This document shows, piece after piece, positions 25,975-37,299 of a stretch of DNA of 64,000 nucleotides. A program made the translations under genes and the position numbers. Position 1 is the stretch's first letter; the number at the start of each line of letters is the position of its first letter. The DNA lies in the NCBI GenBank assembly GCA_036897525.1, contig JAYMTJ010000053.1, positions 1-64,000 of the forward strand, given 5' to 3'. The notes beneath the pieces are model-generated. The model saw nothing but the letters and a program-made list of their open reading frames with translations. It did no database searches and was not told where the DNA came from. The stretch comes from Pelargonium x hortorum (taxonomy: Eukaryota > Streptophyta > Magnoliopsida > Geraniales > Geraniaceae).

Positions 25975-26064
25975 GGAGGAAGTGAGATTTGAACTCACGG
26001 TACAAATTAGATTTATACGTTGATTTAGGAAACTAATGCTTTAAAGCCGCTCAGCCATTCCTCC
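25975..26064 (-). tRNA. trnS: Serine-type tRNA like plant mitochondrial trnS-GCU, with anticodon CCU
   Basis: The minus strand folds as a class II tRNA. It has a perfect 7-bp acceptor stem (GGAGGAA/TTCCTCC), a three-pair D-stem with AGCGG in the loop, an 8-bp long variable arm (GTATAAAT/ATTTGTAC, one G-U) and a perfect T-stem (GTGAG/CTCAC) around TTCAAAT. The 90-nt length and the sequence GGAGG.ATGGCTGAG closely follow plant mitochondrial trnS-GCU. Two things are odd. The anticodon loop is TTCCTAA, so the anticodon at 26027-26029 reads CCU (Arg AGG codons) where the family has GCU. The anticodon stem also has an A-C mismatch in the middle. The base following the acceptor is A, where serine tRNAs usually have G. 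It may be a recently lost or recoded trnS, or a tRNA whose anticodon is edited. Structure is certain; function is not. Confidence 0.75.
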
Positions 26065-26069
26065 TTGTG

Positions 26070-27965
26070 TAATATAATAAATAGGCAAGATACTAGCCAT
26101 CTATTAATTAATACTTTTTTTTTATTTTCTTTATTTATTTATAGCGATTCTACAACCCCGCTTTAAAGAAGGATCCAATCTTTACACTTCTGTTGCCTCG
26201 ATATAGTATAGACTTTTTTTTTGAAAAGCTTAAAATGAAATGTAAATGCTTTAGGGGAATGCCTTAGAAAAAAAAGAAAGAAAAAGATAATATTAAACAA
26301 TTACATATCAAAGAAATACAGGTCATAGCTTAGTAGTGGAGCTTAGTTGAATCCCTTAGAAAACATTTTTATAAGAAGCAAGTTAAGAGCAGCTTTTTTC
26401 TTTAATACTAGGAAATACTCAAGAGCGGTAAGGCACATTTTTAGAGGTATGCAAAGTAGGCCAGTAAATTACTCGATAAAATGAAAAGTACTTGTGCTAC
26501 AAAAGACTTCGCCAAAGGAATGTAAGCTTCAAGAGTATAGAAAAGAAAGTGTATAAACTTGTTCTAAAGGCCCATATCTTTTCGATGGAAATTTTAAGAA
26601 TCCTGTGTTCTGTTCTAAGACAAAGTAGAGGATCCGAGAACCCTGATATTTCTATATTACAGCATATTCCGGATTACAGCATATTATACCTATTGTGCAA
26701 CTCTGCTGCTTTTTTTTCGTTACGACAGGGATACTTGTCAGGGCTCCTTTTGCAAAGGCAATCCTTCTGAAACTTCAAAGCACTTCTTAAGGATTAAGCT
26801 CCTAAACTCTAAAGTAAGGAGTTGCTTAGAGGTAGGGTAAAGTACTGAACAAGATGGATAGAATTTCTTGTTAGATAGATACAAAATCTTATAGAATCTC
26901 TTGTTTAAGTTTATTGTCTTAGCTATTGCTACAATTGTGTACTAATTCCCAACAAAAAACTTTTGTTTTGATCTAACCCGTTTTCCTTAGGACCAGATAA
27001 ATCTTGCCTCTCTGACTGACAAACTGAGGAACATGATACATAGGAATCTTCTACTTCTAAGCCTGCCAATTAGTAACTCTTAGGACCCAGAAGAAGAACA
27101 CCTCACTCAGTTTCTTTTACTTGTTCTAATGGGGATTCCCTTGCTTAGACTTGGGCTCAGTTATAATTTCAGATTTTAGAAGGATCCCGCGGCTCTCTGT
27201 ATAAACTTTTTTAGAAATTTTCACACACAGTCTCACCCGAGTGTATCTGCTACTTTAAAGGCTTTGTAAAAGGTTCCACTCTTGTTATGTCCTAGCTAGT
27301 TTTAGACATCTCTCTTATTTCTTTTATTTATTGCTCGTTATTTCTCAGTAGGGCGGTATATTTTTGGATTAAAATACCTTACAACAAAGTTATTTTACGT
27401 ACAAGATTCTGCTTTTTGTATGGCATTCTAGGAGTCCCCTAGTCTCTAAAGAAATGCATGTGATAAAGTTCCTAAAGCGTAGAGTATTAAATCAAAAGAG
27501 GAATGCCGCCAACTTCTTATTTACAGATACTCTAAATTTTCTCTACCTTGCTTGCTATTAAATAAAGAAAGCTCTACGAAGCTGACAATACTCAATAAAA
27601 TGTCAAGTTTTTTTCCCAAATAAACCCCTAACTTTCCAGGGACTTCCTCAATACAAACCTTAAAATAGTTTAGATAATCTTGAGGGAAACTCCCCCGTTT
27701 ACTTACTATCTTCCTAAATCTAAAAGAAAAGGCCAATACAAAAAAAACAGGGTATCCTACAGTCACCTATGCGATTTCCTTACGCCCTTAAAAGAGGTCC
27801 GCGTTCAGAACTATAAAGAAATAAAGTGGCCACCCACCGTTTTAGGAATCTTCGCGGGTCGTTCGCTACTGTAATATACAAAATTAATGCGTACTGGTCA
27901 AGAAAAGAAGTATTCACAAGCTTACTTTTTTTTTTGAAATAGGGCATAATTTGAACTCTTTGTTA
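26070..27965. other. Unassigned stretch
   Basis: No supported gene. The frame at 26492-26770 (+, 92 codons from a GTG) is Arg/Ser/Leu-rich without a known motif. Those at 27521-27766 (minus) and 27680-27874 (plus) overlap and cannot both be real. Poly-T and poly-A runs are common near 26110-26290. Confidence 0.55.
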
Positions 27966-27971
27966 GGGATA

Positions 27972-28112
27972 ATAGAAGTTCCTAGAAGAGAAGAGAAAGT
28001 AGATATTATAGACGTAACTGGGCAATTCCCATTTGATGCATCTGTGAAAGATTTTGAGTCTTTTGCAACAGTTGAAAAAGCACAAGAATTCGTTCCTAAT
28101 GCTCTGCCCTAG
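27972..28112 (+). pseudogene. Acidic protein-like fragment, unknown
   Basis: The frame is open for 46 codons and reads IEVPRREEKVDIIDVTGQF followed by DASVKDFESF and EKAQEFVPNALP. About a quarter of its residues are Asp or Glu, against about 6% expected from base composition, which makes it one of the best coding candidates here. It has no start codon and is followed by another protein-like tract at 28214-28561 in a different frame. No family is recognised. It is probably part of the same decayed element as that tract. Confidence 0.38.
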
Positions 28113-28213
28113 GGAAAGTTGAGGAATAAAAAAAGAAGCCCACCTATTATATTATTAAAATTTTGAGATGTATCTGGACCTACCGAACTCTTTTTTATCG
28201 TCAGGGCTAAAGC

Positions 28214-28561
28214 AAAGACAAGACCTACTTAACGCTTATTAAAGCTACCTTAGACTTAGATGTTGCTCAGGTTACCCGCTATATATTTGGTTATATACCT
28301 CTACCCCCATACCAGGAACAAGTCAACCAATACCCAGTTGTTTAAACCTTGTTACTAGGAATACTTTATATCTCTCTAGGCGTAGAAAATGGCCTTAGTT
28401 AACATGCAGTCTTTTTGGAACTAAAAGAAGGCCCTATAAAAAAAGCTTTAAATATGCAAGCACTTAATGTCAAATGACTTATCTCACAGTGTGTCTATAA
28501 CCCTGAAAGGGGCTTTTACTCAGGGACATACAATTTATGACGAGGACTCACCGCCAATTAG
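28214..28561 (+). pseudogene. Fossil protein-like tract, perhaps plasmid- or virus-type
   Basis: One frame of about 116 codons carries LIKATLDLDVAQVTRYIFG, PLPPYQEQVNQ, VFLELKEGPIKKALNMQ, then VYNPERGFYSGTYNL. It is broken in about four places under the standard code; two of these are TGA, at points where Trp fits. With TGA as Trp the end reads YNLWRGL, which recalls the N(L/T)WRGF motif preceding the ATPase domain of D5-like plasmid and virus primases. That resemblance is short and could be accidental. I treat the tract as a fossil of unknown mobile origin. The acidic fragment just upstream (27972-28112) may belong to the same element. Confidence 0.33.
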
Positions 28562-28569
28562 TAATAGCA

Positions 28570-31500
28570 TCTTATCCTTGTCTTAACCAAGACTATCCCG
28601 TTAGGTTTCTTAGGAAAGGAATAAACTCTACAATGTCTTAAATCGAACTGAAAAGAGTTAAAATATCACCCTTATAAAGTACCCTAAACTAGCAATAAAT
28701 GACATTTCTCTAGATAGCGCACCGTTCTACTGAATATCTGTATTCCAATATCTCTAGCATTTTAGAAAGTCCTTCCTTTAATGTAATATATAATAGCCCT
28801 TTTTATTCCTGAGTTTTCAGTTAAAGTAGATAAGGGTTGCCTTTGACTTATGTTTTTCAGTTTTTACCAATTCCCGAGACTTCAATTTGAGATTGAGAGT
28901 GTAGTATATATAAAGAACTAAGGCCTAAAGCTCATAAAATTCAGTAAATATAAAGGAGTAAAAGGTAAAGAAACTACTGTTCTGCATTGCTTACTTATTC
29001 TAAATTCTGGTAACCTTAGCTTGGAAGAAAAGTAAGAAGAGTTTCAAATACAGAGTACTGGTAAGACTTAGAGTATTAAGAGGTTTAGAACTTTGATCCT
29101 TTAAAACGGATATTAGGAAGGTTATTTTGTTAAATAAAGGCTAACAGGCATTTTCTAGGTTAAGTAAGGAAGTCCACTAAATAGAAAAGAAAATGGAAAT
29201 CCATATACCAGCTTGAGATAAGAATTCGAGTTTCAACTAATGTGAGACCGAGTACGGGTTTAGTAGACTTTCGAGGGTAATTTACCAGGTTAGTGAACTT
29301 TTTTTTGGCTACTCAACTTTAGAAGATTCCTATGTTTGGGATTTGAAGTGCTTTTACAAAGTTTTACAGTTTAAAGTAGGAAGTCACAAGGAACGCTTTA
29401 AGTTTATCTATTTATTAATCGAGAATAAGGGTAAACCCTAAGAATCTATAGGATTTGGGGGATTCCTTCTCAAAACTCTCTTTATCTAAATAGCTAAATC
29501 CGAAGTAGGGCCCTAGTGTATTTAACTAGCCTATGCATCTCTTTTTTTCAAGACTACTAACTCTTCTAGCTCTTGCGAGTGCCTTAATCTAAACTAAATG
29601 AGGAAAAGCGGTATCTGGCAATTTAGACAAGCGTAAAATTTCGTACTGAAGGTGTATCAAAGGTTAATTCATATATTAAGGTTTTGCCCTTTTTATGCCA
29701 ATAGAGAGAAGCCCCTATAGGGAACCTTTAATTGGCTTTCAAAACAACTAACGTGGAATGAAGAAAAACCCTTAATAAGGTAAATCTGTTGCTGTGCGAC
29801 TCTGTAACTAATATAAAACTAATATAAGCAATCCAAAAACATAGGAAGGACTCCAAGAGCCGAAAATGTTATCCAACTAAAACTTAAGAGACACGGAAAC
29901 TCAAGTTTTGAGCGATTCTAGGTAGTCACTTTGGTATTAACACTATTCAATACTCCCTCCTAGCCGAAAGTGTTTACTTTACTTAAAAAAGGTGTAATAT
30001 CTTATTCCAGAATTTCAGTTTAGGAGATCCATAACATAAAGCAAGGAAATCCTAACAAAGCATAGATTCTCTATAATTCAATTAGTTACCCTTCAAACAA
30101 GGAATTCTTTAGACTTCATTACAGGCTTTAGAGCTTAGATCATTAGCATCCCTAATACAATTATAAGAGATTACTACCTAAACAATTAGAAAGACTTAGT
30201 ACTATACTCTCACAAGGATAGAGCAACACAGGCTATTACAGATAGAGAAGTAAGCAGCTCCTTCTAAGCTTAGAGTTGGTGAGATACCTTAGTTGAAGAT
30301 GATAGAGATTATAGAGAAAATCTTGTCTTTGTTACGATGGTAGTTGTAAGCATAATGAGTTTAAGATATTTTAAATAGAGTTTAGAGTCTTTCCTTTAGT
30401 TAGAGCCTCGGGCTCAGAAGTTTTTTTTATAGCAGCGGTCTTTTCTTTATTTAGCTTGCTTCAGCTTACCTAGTCGAAATTGAGAATTCCCTCTTTTATA
30501 GGTGAATTATTCCATAAATTTCCTATTATCTCAACTCCGGCTAAGAACATTCTATTTCTTCGAAGTTCTGAAGTCCTCTTTATTTTTAGATTTAGAGTAC
30601 TAATTTAATTATTAGATAAACCAGCTTCTTTTTTAGTTGTTTCGTGCTTTCCTATATCTTATACGGGTATTGCATAAGCTAGTTCTTCTAAATAGTGGGA
30701 ACTGCGGAATTCCTTTTTTATTATCTGGACTCTTCGTCTATATATTATTATTTAACTTATTAATTAAACTGAACTTTTTTTATTAATTTCATTATACTGG
30801 GGGATTCCCTTACCCTTTGTATAACTTAGAAGATTTCCCAGTAAATAACTCCCTATTTATCATAGACCTGCGCAGCTCTCTAAAAGTACTTATAGATAAA
30901 AGTTCCGGAAACACTTTTAAAATCCTAATGTATATATCTAGGACCTTTTTTTTTAAGCAAAAGCGAGCTTGTTAGTGTTAGTAAGGGTTTATAATAAATG
31001 TTTGCCAAAATTCTCTCAAGAAGTCAAATACGTAAGAAAGTCCCCTTCAATTGTTTGGAATTGGAAATTGGAGTGAGTTCTTTTTAAGCCTGTTTAGAAA
31101 TAAAGCTAAAAAGTTAGTCTGTTTTCTGTATTTTTTTTATGTTTCAAATTGTGCGGATATAAAAACGGATTAATAAAAAATTAGGATAGGGCACTCAGGG
31201 ACTTGACCGGATGCTCTAACAGAATGAAAAGCGCGGGTAAGCAAGATTAAGGTTTAAGTAAAGTCCCCTTGCTGGGATAGAGGAGGATTCAGTTACAGGC
31301 TTTTTCGTTGCAGTAGAGTATTTCATGTACAAAAGAAAGACTTTGAATTTCTGAACATTAAAGAGGATAAAATGAATTGAGAAGGAAGTTTTTGGTCGGT
31401 GTATATATTGTTACTCTGTAGATACAAAAGGAACACATTCTATTTTGTAGAACTGGGAATTTCCTTTTAATTATTTAAACTGGAATCTCCTAAAACCTAT

Positions 31501-31935
31501 TGAGACTAAGCTTTATAGTCAATCAATTCATTACGTATCGTTACATAGCTACTCTCAGTTCAAGAATTCTCAAAACTCCAAAGCAAGATAAGCCGCGAAC
31601 ATCTGAAAATAGTGGTTTAACAACAAGCAGCTTAACTTAAATAAAATTCTACCAGGGTCCCGCAAAGAAAAAACCTAGGAAAAGGGCTTAGTTAGTGAAA
31701 ATAGAGAAGAGTTTCCAACCCAACTTGTATAAGATAGAAAAGGAATTACTTTGATTAATTAGAGGAGTTATCGCTTTCTAAATTGAACTTTTATTTTAGG
31801 CAATGCTTTTTAACAACAACAAGAATAGTTTCATCTTTCTTCACAAGTGTCATTTTAAGTTGGAAATAAGTAAATAAGCAGAAAATAGTTGTAGAGTTTA
31901 ACTCAGACCTTGTAGGAGCTTCGGCTTTTATATTA
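28570..31935. other. Unassigned stretch
   Basis: I see no gene, tRNA or long repeat. The sequence is AT-rich with scattered short palindromes, among them GGGCCC at 29508 and GGAATTCC at 30706. Confidence 0.6.
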
Positions 31936-31937
31936 AA

Positions 31938-32321
31938 TTAAGTAAGTACTCCTCTTCCAGGGAAGGACTCATTTCTTCTATATTTCAATTTATAAGAAGG
32001 GCTTTAGAGAATACAAGATCCCAAGGTTGGTAAGGTCTTAGCAAGGACCCTATGCTGAATAGTAACTTCTGGATCTACTGAAGCTCCCTCCTGTACAATG
32101 TTGGCGAGTCATCGTACGGGTTATTCATAATGCATGTTATCCAGGTGATATAGAATGAAGGTAAAGGCTAGAAAGTGAAGATCGAGTAAACATAAATAGC
32201 GTATCCATATCTTTGAGATCTGTGTAGAAGGACCATAGTTAAGAAAAGTACAGGGCTTCTTCTGAGTATAATAAAATTTTGTTGAAATAGATCCTTTTCT
32301 TTCGGAGAGACTGTAAAGCTG
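31938..32321 (-). pseudogene. Possible decayed coding tract, unknown
   Basis: A minus-strand frame spanning about 128 codons with about three breaks under the standard code. Its first part contains KFYYTQKKPCTFLNYGPS and a hydrophobic stretch around CLLDLHFLAFTFILYHL that could be a membrane helix. The second part contains NIVQEGASVDPEVTIQHR. It begins just downstream, in minus-strand order, of the tRNA-like sequence at 32346. I do not recognise the family. Frames with this few interruptions arise by chance in 64 kb, so support comes only from composition. Confidence 0.22.
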
Positions 32322-32345
32322 CTAAAAGATAATGGTTATCTGAGA

Positions 32346-32436
32346 TGAAGGAGGTGACTAGATTCGAACCTACGGCATTTTCCGATTTGCTGAGCTGAAT
32401 TGCACTAACTATCTTAATCAGAGCGCGCTTCTTTGC
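32346..32436 (-). tRNA. tRNA-like relic
   Basis: Minus-strand reading gives GCGCGCTCTGATTAAGATAG, a middle section with AGCTCAGC, and then CGTAGGTTCGAATCTAG, a typical T-arm whose TTCGAAT loop is perfect but whose stem is imperfect. I cannot pair a full acceptor stem or name the anticodon. The spacing is longer than in class I tRNAs. It is probably a scrambled or decayed tRNA gene; chance remains possible. Confidence 0.3.
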
Positions 32437-32439
32437 TAA

Positions 32440-33890
32440 CTGAAGAATTTGAATACTCAGGTTTGTTCGTTGCTCTTTTATCAGTTATAAAGAATGCATT
32501 GTTTAATTCTAAATTTCAATAACTAAAGTAAGCAAAGCAAGATAACCCCTATTTATCTTTTTATTAGCTTTCATTTGTTATTAAATAAAGAAAGTTTTAA
32601 GATTTTAGTTAAATCCTCAAATTGACTATAAAAAATAAGAAATTAGTTTTAATACAAGATATTAAGATTCAAGGAAGGGGTTTGCATTATTACTACTATA
32701 TAGTTAGGTATTAACTAAGGACAGTTAAGATAAGGAATGCATCTTAAGTATTTGAGTGAGGATGAATGTAAATGGGTTACCTATTTAGTTGTTAGCTGTT
32801 AGTGCTTTCATCATGTCAGAGCTTCTTATAGTGTTACTGTATTCTGGTTTAAAGGCGTTAAGAAAATAAAAAACTAAGTAAGTTGTTTCCAAGGTTTCCT
32901 ATTTCAGATTTAAAAGAAAAGTATGAAGCGAGAGCTAGGGATTAACTGGAATAAAAGTCAAAAACCTAAACTTATGTTATTAACCAGTACTCTATAATTC
33001 GAAACTCTCCATTTCATTTGCTTGATTCAAGTTTAGTCTTCAGCTCCCCAATCTAATGTTATTTTTTTCTTACAGAGGGAGTCCTGAGTTAGCTCCTCCT
33101 ATAGCAAAATACACAACAAAAGAGGTAAAGTTCCGGTCGAATAGTAGATTCATCACGATATTATTACAGAATTACAGAGGGGTTTCCAAAAGGAATTCTA
33201 GTAGCTATTGATACAGGGTTGCATATTAGATTCTCAATTAATATATAGAACTTTCTTTTATTTTATTAATAGACCAGGAAGGCGCAGCGGAGAAGCTTTA
33301 AACAGTACTAGCAATATAAGTATAAGAAATTTTTTGAAAAGGAAACTCCTATATCCAAGGGAAGGGGGTCGTTAAAAAAAACTTAAGTAGAAAAGTGTCC
33401 TCGAGGGTAAACTTTTTTTCTCTAAAAATGAAACAGAGTTGCTTGTGTGATATTCACTGCTTAGAATAGAACTCCAGAGTTTCAAAACTTACTTGACGCC
33501 CATATATGAAAAAGTCTTTAGTGTAATAATTAATGTATATCTATTCGATACGACTTTGATGTTATTCTACTAAAAATAGGACTTCCTTTTGTGATTTATT
33601 TGTGTTTTTGTGATTAAGACCTTTCAGAATCCCTTAAAGGAAGAAGTAAGGAGTTCCTTGAAACTTTAGTCCGATATTGATTTTCAAAAACGAGAATAGT
33701 GCTGCATTGCATAATTCAGGCATAGTAATAACAGTTTCTCATATTTTAAACCAATCCCTGAAAAGACTTACTTAGGCATACGTTATAAAATAAAACCAGG
33801 TTTCACCTGTCAACAAGAGTCAATATTCTCTTATAAAGTTTAAGTTTCCGATTTATTACAATACAAACAAAAAAGATTGATTTCTAAAAG
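32440..33890. other. Unassigned stretch
   Basis: No gene or structured element seen; AT-rich, with no open frame of note on either strand. Confidence 0.6.
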
Positions 33891-33891
33891 G

Positions 33892-34239
33892 TTAATAAAA
33901 GGGAAGCTGTATCCGTATTGAACAAGTGTCTTCCTTTAGCCGTTTTCTAGAGTATAGCCTAAGTATTCTCATAAGATTAGAGCCTGTCATTTTTGTCTTT
34001 TGATATAGGCCCTTTAACTCCTCATTCTTATTATCGTATCTAGAAAAGTCGAAAGAGAAGTTTTTTGGGGGAACCAATTCACATAATTTATGAGCAGTTG
34101 TGTATACATTCCTAAGTAAGTCATAGAATAAGAATCCCTTGAGTTAAGCTAAGCAAGGAAAAACAAATTGTAAATATTGTAGTGCAATTTTCTCTTTTCT
34201 GGCATTTCCTGACCGAGTTTTTAGAAAAGTTAACTCTTC
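33892..34239 (-). pseudogene. Possible decayed coding tract, unknown
   Basis: A single minus-strand frame of about 116 codons has one break. It contains KTRSGNARKEKIALQYLQF, then FLFYDLLRNVYTTAHKLCEL, SFDFSRYDNKNEELKGLY, and a basic end around RILRLYSRKRLKED. The frame has far fewer stops than average for its length and an unusually charged composition. I do not recognise a family, and no start codon is evident at its upper edge. The overlapping minus-strand frame at 34121-34387 is Phe/Ser-rich and looks like a shadow. It is one of the better candidates for a former gene, though still not beyond chance. Confidence 0.33.
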
Positions 34240-34244
34240 CTAGA

Positions 34245-36890
34245 AAAAAGCGAGTTCTATTACTATTAAAGTAGAACGAAGAATAAAAGAAAAGACTCGA
34301 GATACCAAGAAAAAAGAGCTTGCACACCCCTTTGTTCGTAGAGTGCCTTCTCTTAGTTATATGAATGAAATCTTTCAAAAAAAACAAAATTAGGTTATAG
34401 TCAATTATTTCATCTACATTTATTTTCTTATTTATTAAGGAAATTTTTCTCTCTTTTTGAGGGATAGCTAGCTCTTTACAACAGATTTAGTTTTGTATAA
34501 GTTCTACTTAAACTTAGAGTCGATGTGATATTTAAAGTCAGGTTTAATAAAAAAAAAATGAGAGTCAGTGGAAAGGATTTATAGAGTCTCCGCAGGCTTG
34601 AAGCCATCCTTATTGCAACTATCCCGGGAACCTGTAAGGTATAAGCGGGGCCTTAGGGTATTGCCTTTTAGATTTTCTTGTTAAAGAATTCTTGTAATTT
34701 ACTTGGATTTAGGGAATATAAAAAAAACTATAGTTAAAGACGGATATCTTGTAAGGCTTGTGAATTCTACTTTCTAATCGAGTTATCTCAACTCCGGAAC
34801 CGGCCTTTTTATCAATAGGGGCTTCTGCTAGCAGCTCTGTATTTCATTTAAGTTTTATAGTAGTTGCAGTGTCCTCTAAACCAAAGCGCTCTAGTACACT
34901 TTATTTATCTCGATTAAGCAAGAATCTAATTCTTTTGTCTAATACAAGAAATCATTTTTGTACAAACAAGTCTATTTGAAACGGTAGAACGAGTAGGAGT
35001 GTGTAAAGTATCCTCTGTAGATTGTTCCCTCCGAAATATTTATATAAATTTAACAAGCCTAAAGTAAAGTCGAAACTTAAATTTGCTAAAAATTCAATTT
35101 TACAGGCTCTACTGCTCCAGATTTCCTTTACTTTAGCTTAAGACTTAGATTCGGAAACTAGAAAAGCTGAAGAAGTAGGACTACTTTGGTTATAGGATTC
35201 TCTATGTTAATTAGAAACTGGGACAACGACGAGAACCATAAAGACTTTCTTTTTTGTTCTATATCTATGGCTTTACCGGAAACAAAGCAACAAGAAAGCA
35301 ATCCCATGTTTAAGTACTCTATCTTGTAAAACCCAATACCTAACGTTTCTGTACTCATTAATTTTAGACTTTTCAGTTTCAGGGAGATTCTCTACTTTTA
35401 GGGCTTTTGGACAGAGAATACAAGTACCTAAATCTCGGTCAGTCTCTCTGCTATGGTTCTCTTTACTCCTAGTACAATCTCTAACTCCAAGATGAGAGCT
35501 TTCAGGAAACAATCATACAGAACAAGGTCCTGAAGAAGAAAGTCAATCACTAACAATACGAAGTTGGCTTTAAAGAAGTTCCTCCGATTTGAGGCAGGAT
35601 AATAAGATTTTTTCAGGAATAGTTATAGGCTACCATTTGTCTTTTTTAGAGCCTGTTTATCAAGATGCTAGAATGATTCCGATCTAGTAATGGTGTTACA
35701 TAAACCAGATTCTTTATTCTTTCTGAGATTCCTAACTCTAATCTTGTAAGACTAAGCTCTATAGGTAGCCAGCAAAGGACATAATCCTAAACCGATTCAT
35801 TTCCTTTAGTTCTTTGGATTCCCGGGAACTCTATTAATCAGGGATTGAACCTCTTTGTAAGCAGTAGATCTTACAGTTGCTCTTTGTCCTGGTAAAGAAT
35901 TGAAGCTCTTATCGAAGTGAAGCGGATGCCAGTCCTTTACACTAATGTCTTATGCTTTTGCTATTAGTAAGGTATCTCGCTTTAATCTTAGTTACTATTC
36001 CTTTAGTATTCTTGAGTATTTGTATTAGTATTTCCTTTCTAAAGTGTTCAAGATTCTAATGCTTATGATGGTCCTGATGCTAGAAAGCTTTATTCCGATA
36101 ATTGTGTATTGACAGTACAGCTAAAGGCATATCTGCTATTAGGAAGGTATCGCTGAGAATAGGTCTTCTTTAAGTGTTTAAGTAAAGGTTCCAGTTTCAA
36201 GATCAAGATATAGATATTCTCGTGTAAGCTGTAGATATTTAGAGGATTGATTCTATTTGGTTGCAAGGAAAGTGGAGTTGAAGGCAAGAGTTTGTCTCTT
36301 GGATAGCTTTAATTAACCTAAATTTAAAATAGAATCCTTGTAGTAATCGTTATTTAGAAATTGTAAAGCTATGCCCGTAAATTTCCTTTTCTTTAATAGA
36401 ATATTACTGGCACAGTAAAATTCGCGGAATACAATTAAACCCTTAACAGGACTGGACAAGACTGTCTGGTAATATAGCCTTCGGAGTAAAAAAGAAGAAA
36501 TTTCCTAAACGCTGCAGTATTTATTTTACCTATTTAAGTTTTTTCTTATTAATGTGCAAGATCTGAGTTCCTTTTTGAAGGTTAGCCAAGTTTACCTTTT
36601 TAACCCAAGGTGGCAGCTCTTGAAGGGATTCCCCCTCTTCTTAAACTAAAAATTTCATTTTATGTACACATATTACAGGGAGAGTTTAAGCTCCGAACTA
36701 CTAACTAATAGGGTTCACTTATCTTAAAGCATTAAAGCGCCTAAAAGGTTTATCTATATTCACCCTCTATATATGTAATTTCAAATTATCCCAGCAAAAA
36801 GTAGCTGCACCAGAATTTAAGGTGGTATAAGTATACTAAGTTTAAGTAAGGACTAAGACTCTAACTGTCTATAATAGAGATCTAAGCCAG
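34245..36890. other. Unassigned stretch
   Basis: No supported gene. Overlapping minus-strand frames at 35158-35358 and 35273-35512 and one at 36090-36287 are short and without motifs. Confidence 0.55.
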
Positions 36891-36902
36891 GAGGAAGGGA
36901 AG

Positions 36903-37295
36903 GTTTTATTTGCTTTATTGTATTCTTTGAGAGGAGAGTCTAAGCCAGCTAACCTTAACAGATATAGTTTAGGACTCTCTAGTATTATATTAGTTCTTCT
37001 GATAGACGGGTAAAGGTGTTCTTTCCTAACCAGGAACCTTATAGTCCAACATTTCTTTGTGCAGGAACCAGCCTTAGATTCCCTAACTAGAGATAATGTA
37101 TTCCAGTTTTCTTAGTTCTTTTGATAGCAAGGTCTCTTCTCAGTCGAGAGTACTTTACTTATCCGATTCCGATATCATCAGTTTAGCAAGGAGTCTTAGA
37201 TTTCCAGTTTTATTTGCTTTTGTATTCTTGGTAAAGATACCTTCTTGAGTTGAGATAGTTAGGAAGTGACTCTCTGAATTGTATTAGCTCTGTGG
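36903..37295. repeat. Two diverged copies of a ~90-bp unit about 304 bp apart
   Basis: The unit at 36903-36993 (TTTTATTTGCTTTATTGTAT, later GGACTCTCTAGTATTATATTAG) recurs at 37207-37295 (TTTTATTTGCTTTTGTAT, later GACTCTCTGAATTGTATTAG). A related TTAGTTCTTTTGATAG also lies between them near 37108. This suggests an old local duplication with about 300-bp spacing. Function unknown. Confidence 0.5.
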
Positions 37296-37299
37296 AGTT

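Noticed and set aside
31938-32321. Resemblance of GASVDPEVTIQ to cytochrome oxidase subunit 2
   Set aside because: The copper-site residues and flanking helices of Cox2 are absent, so the match is limited to a few common residues.
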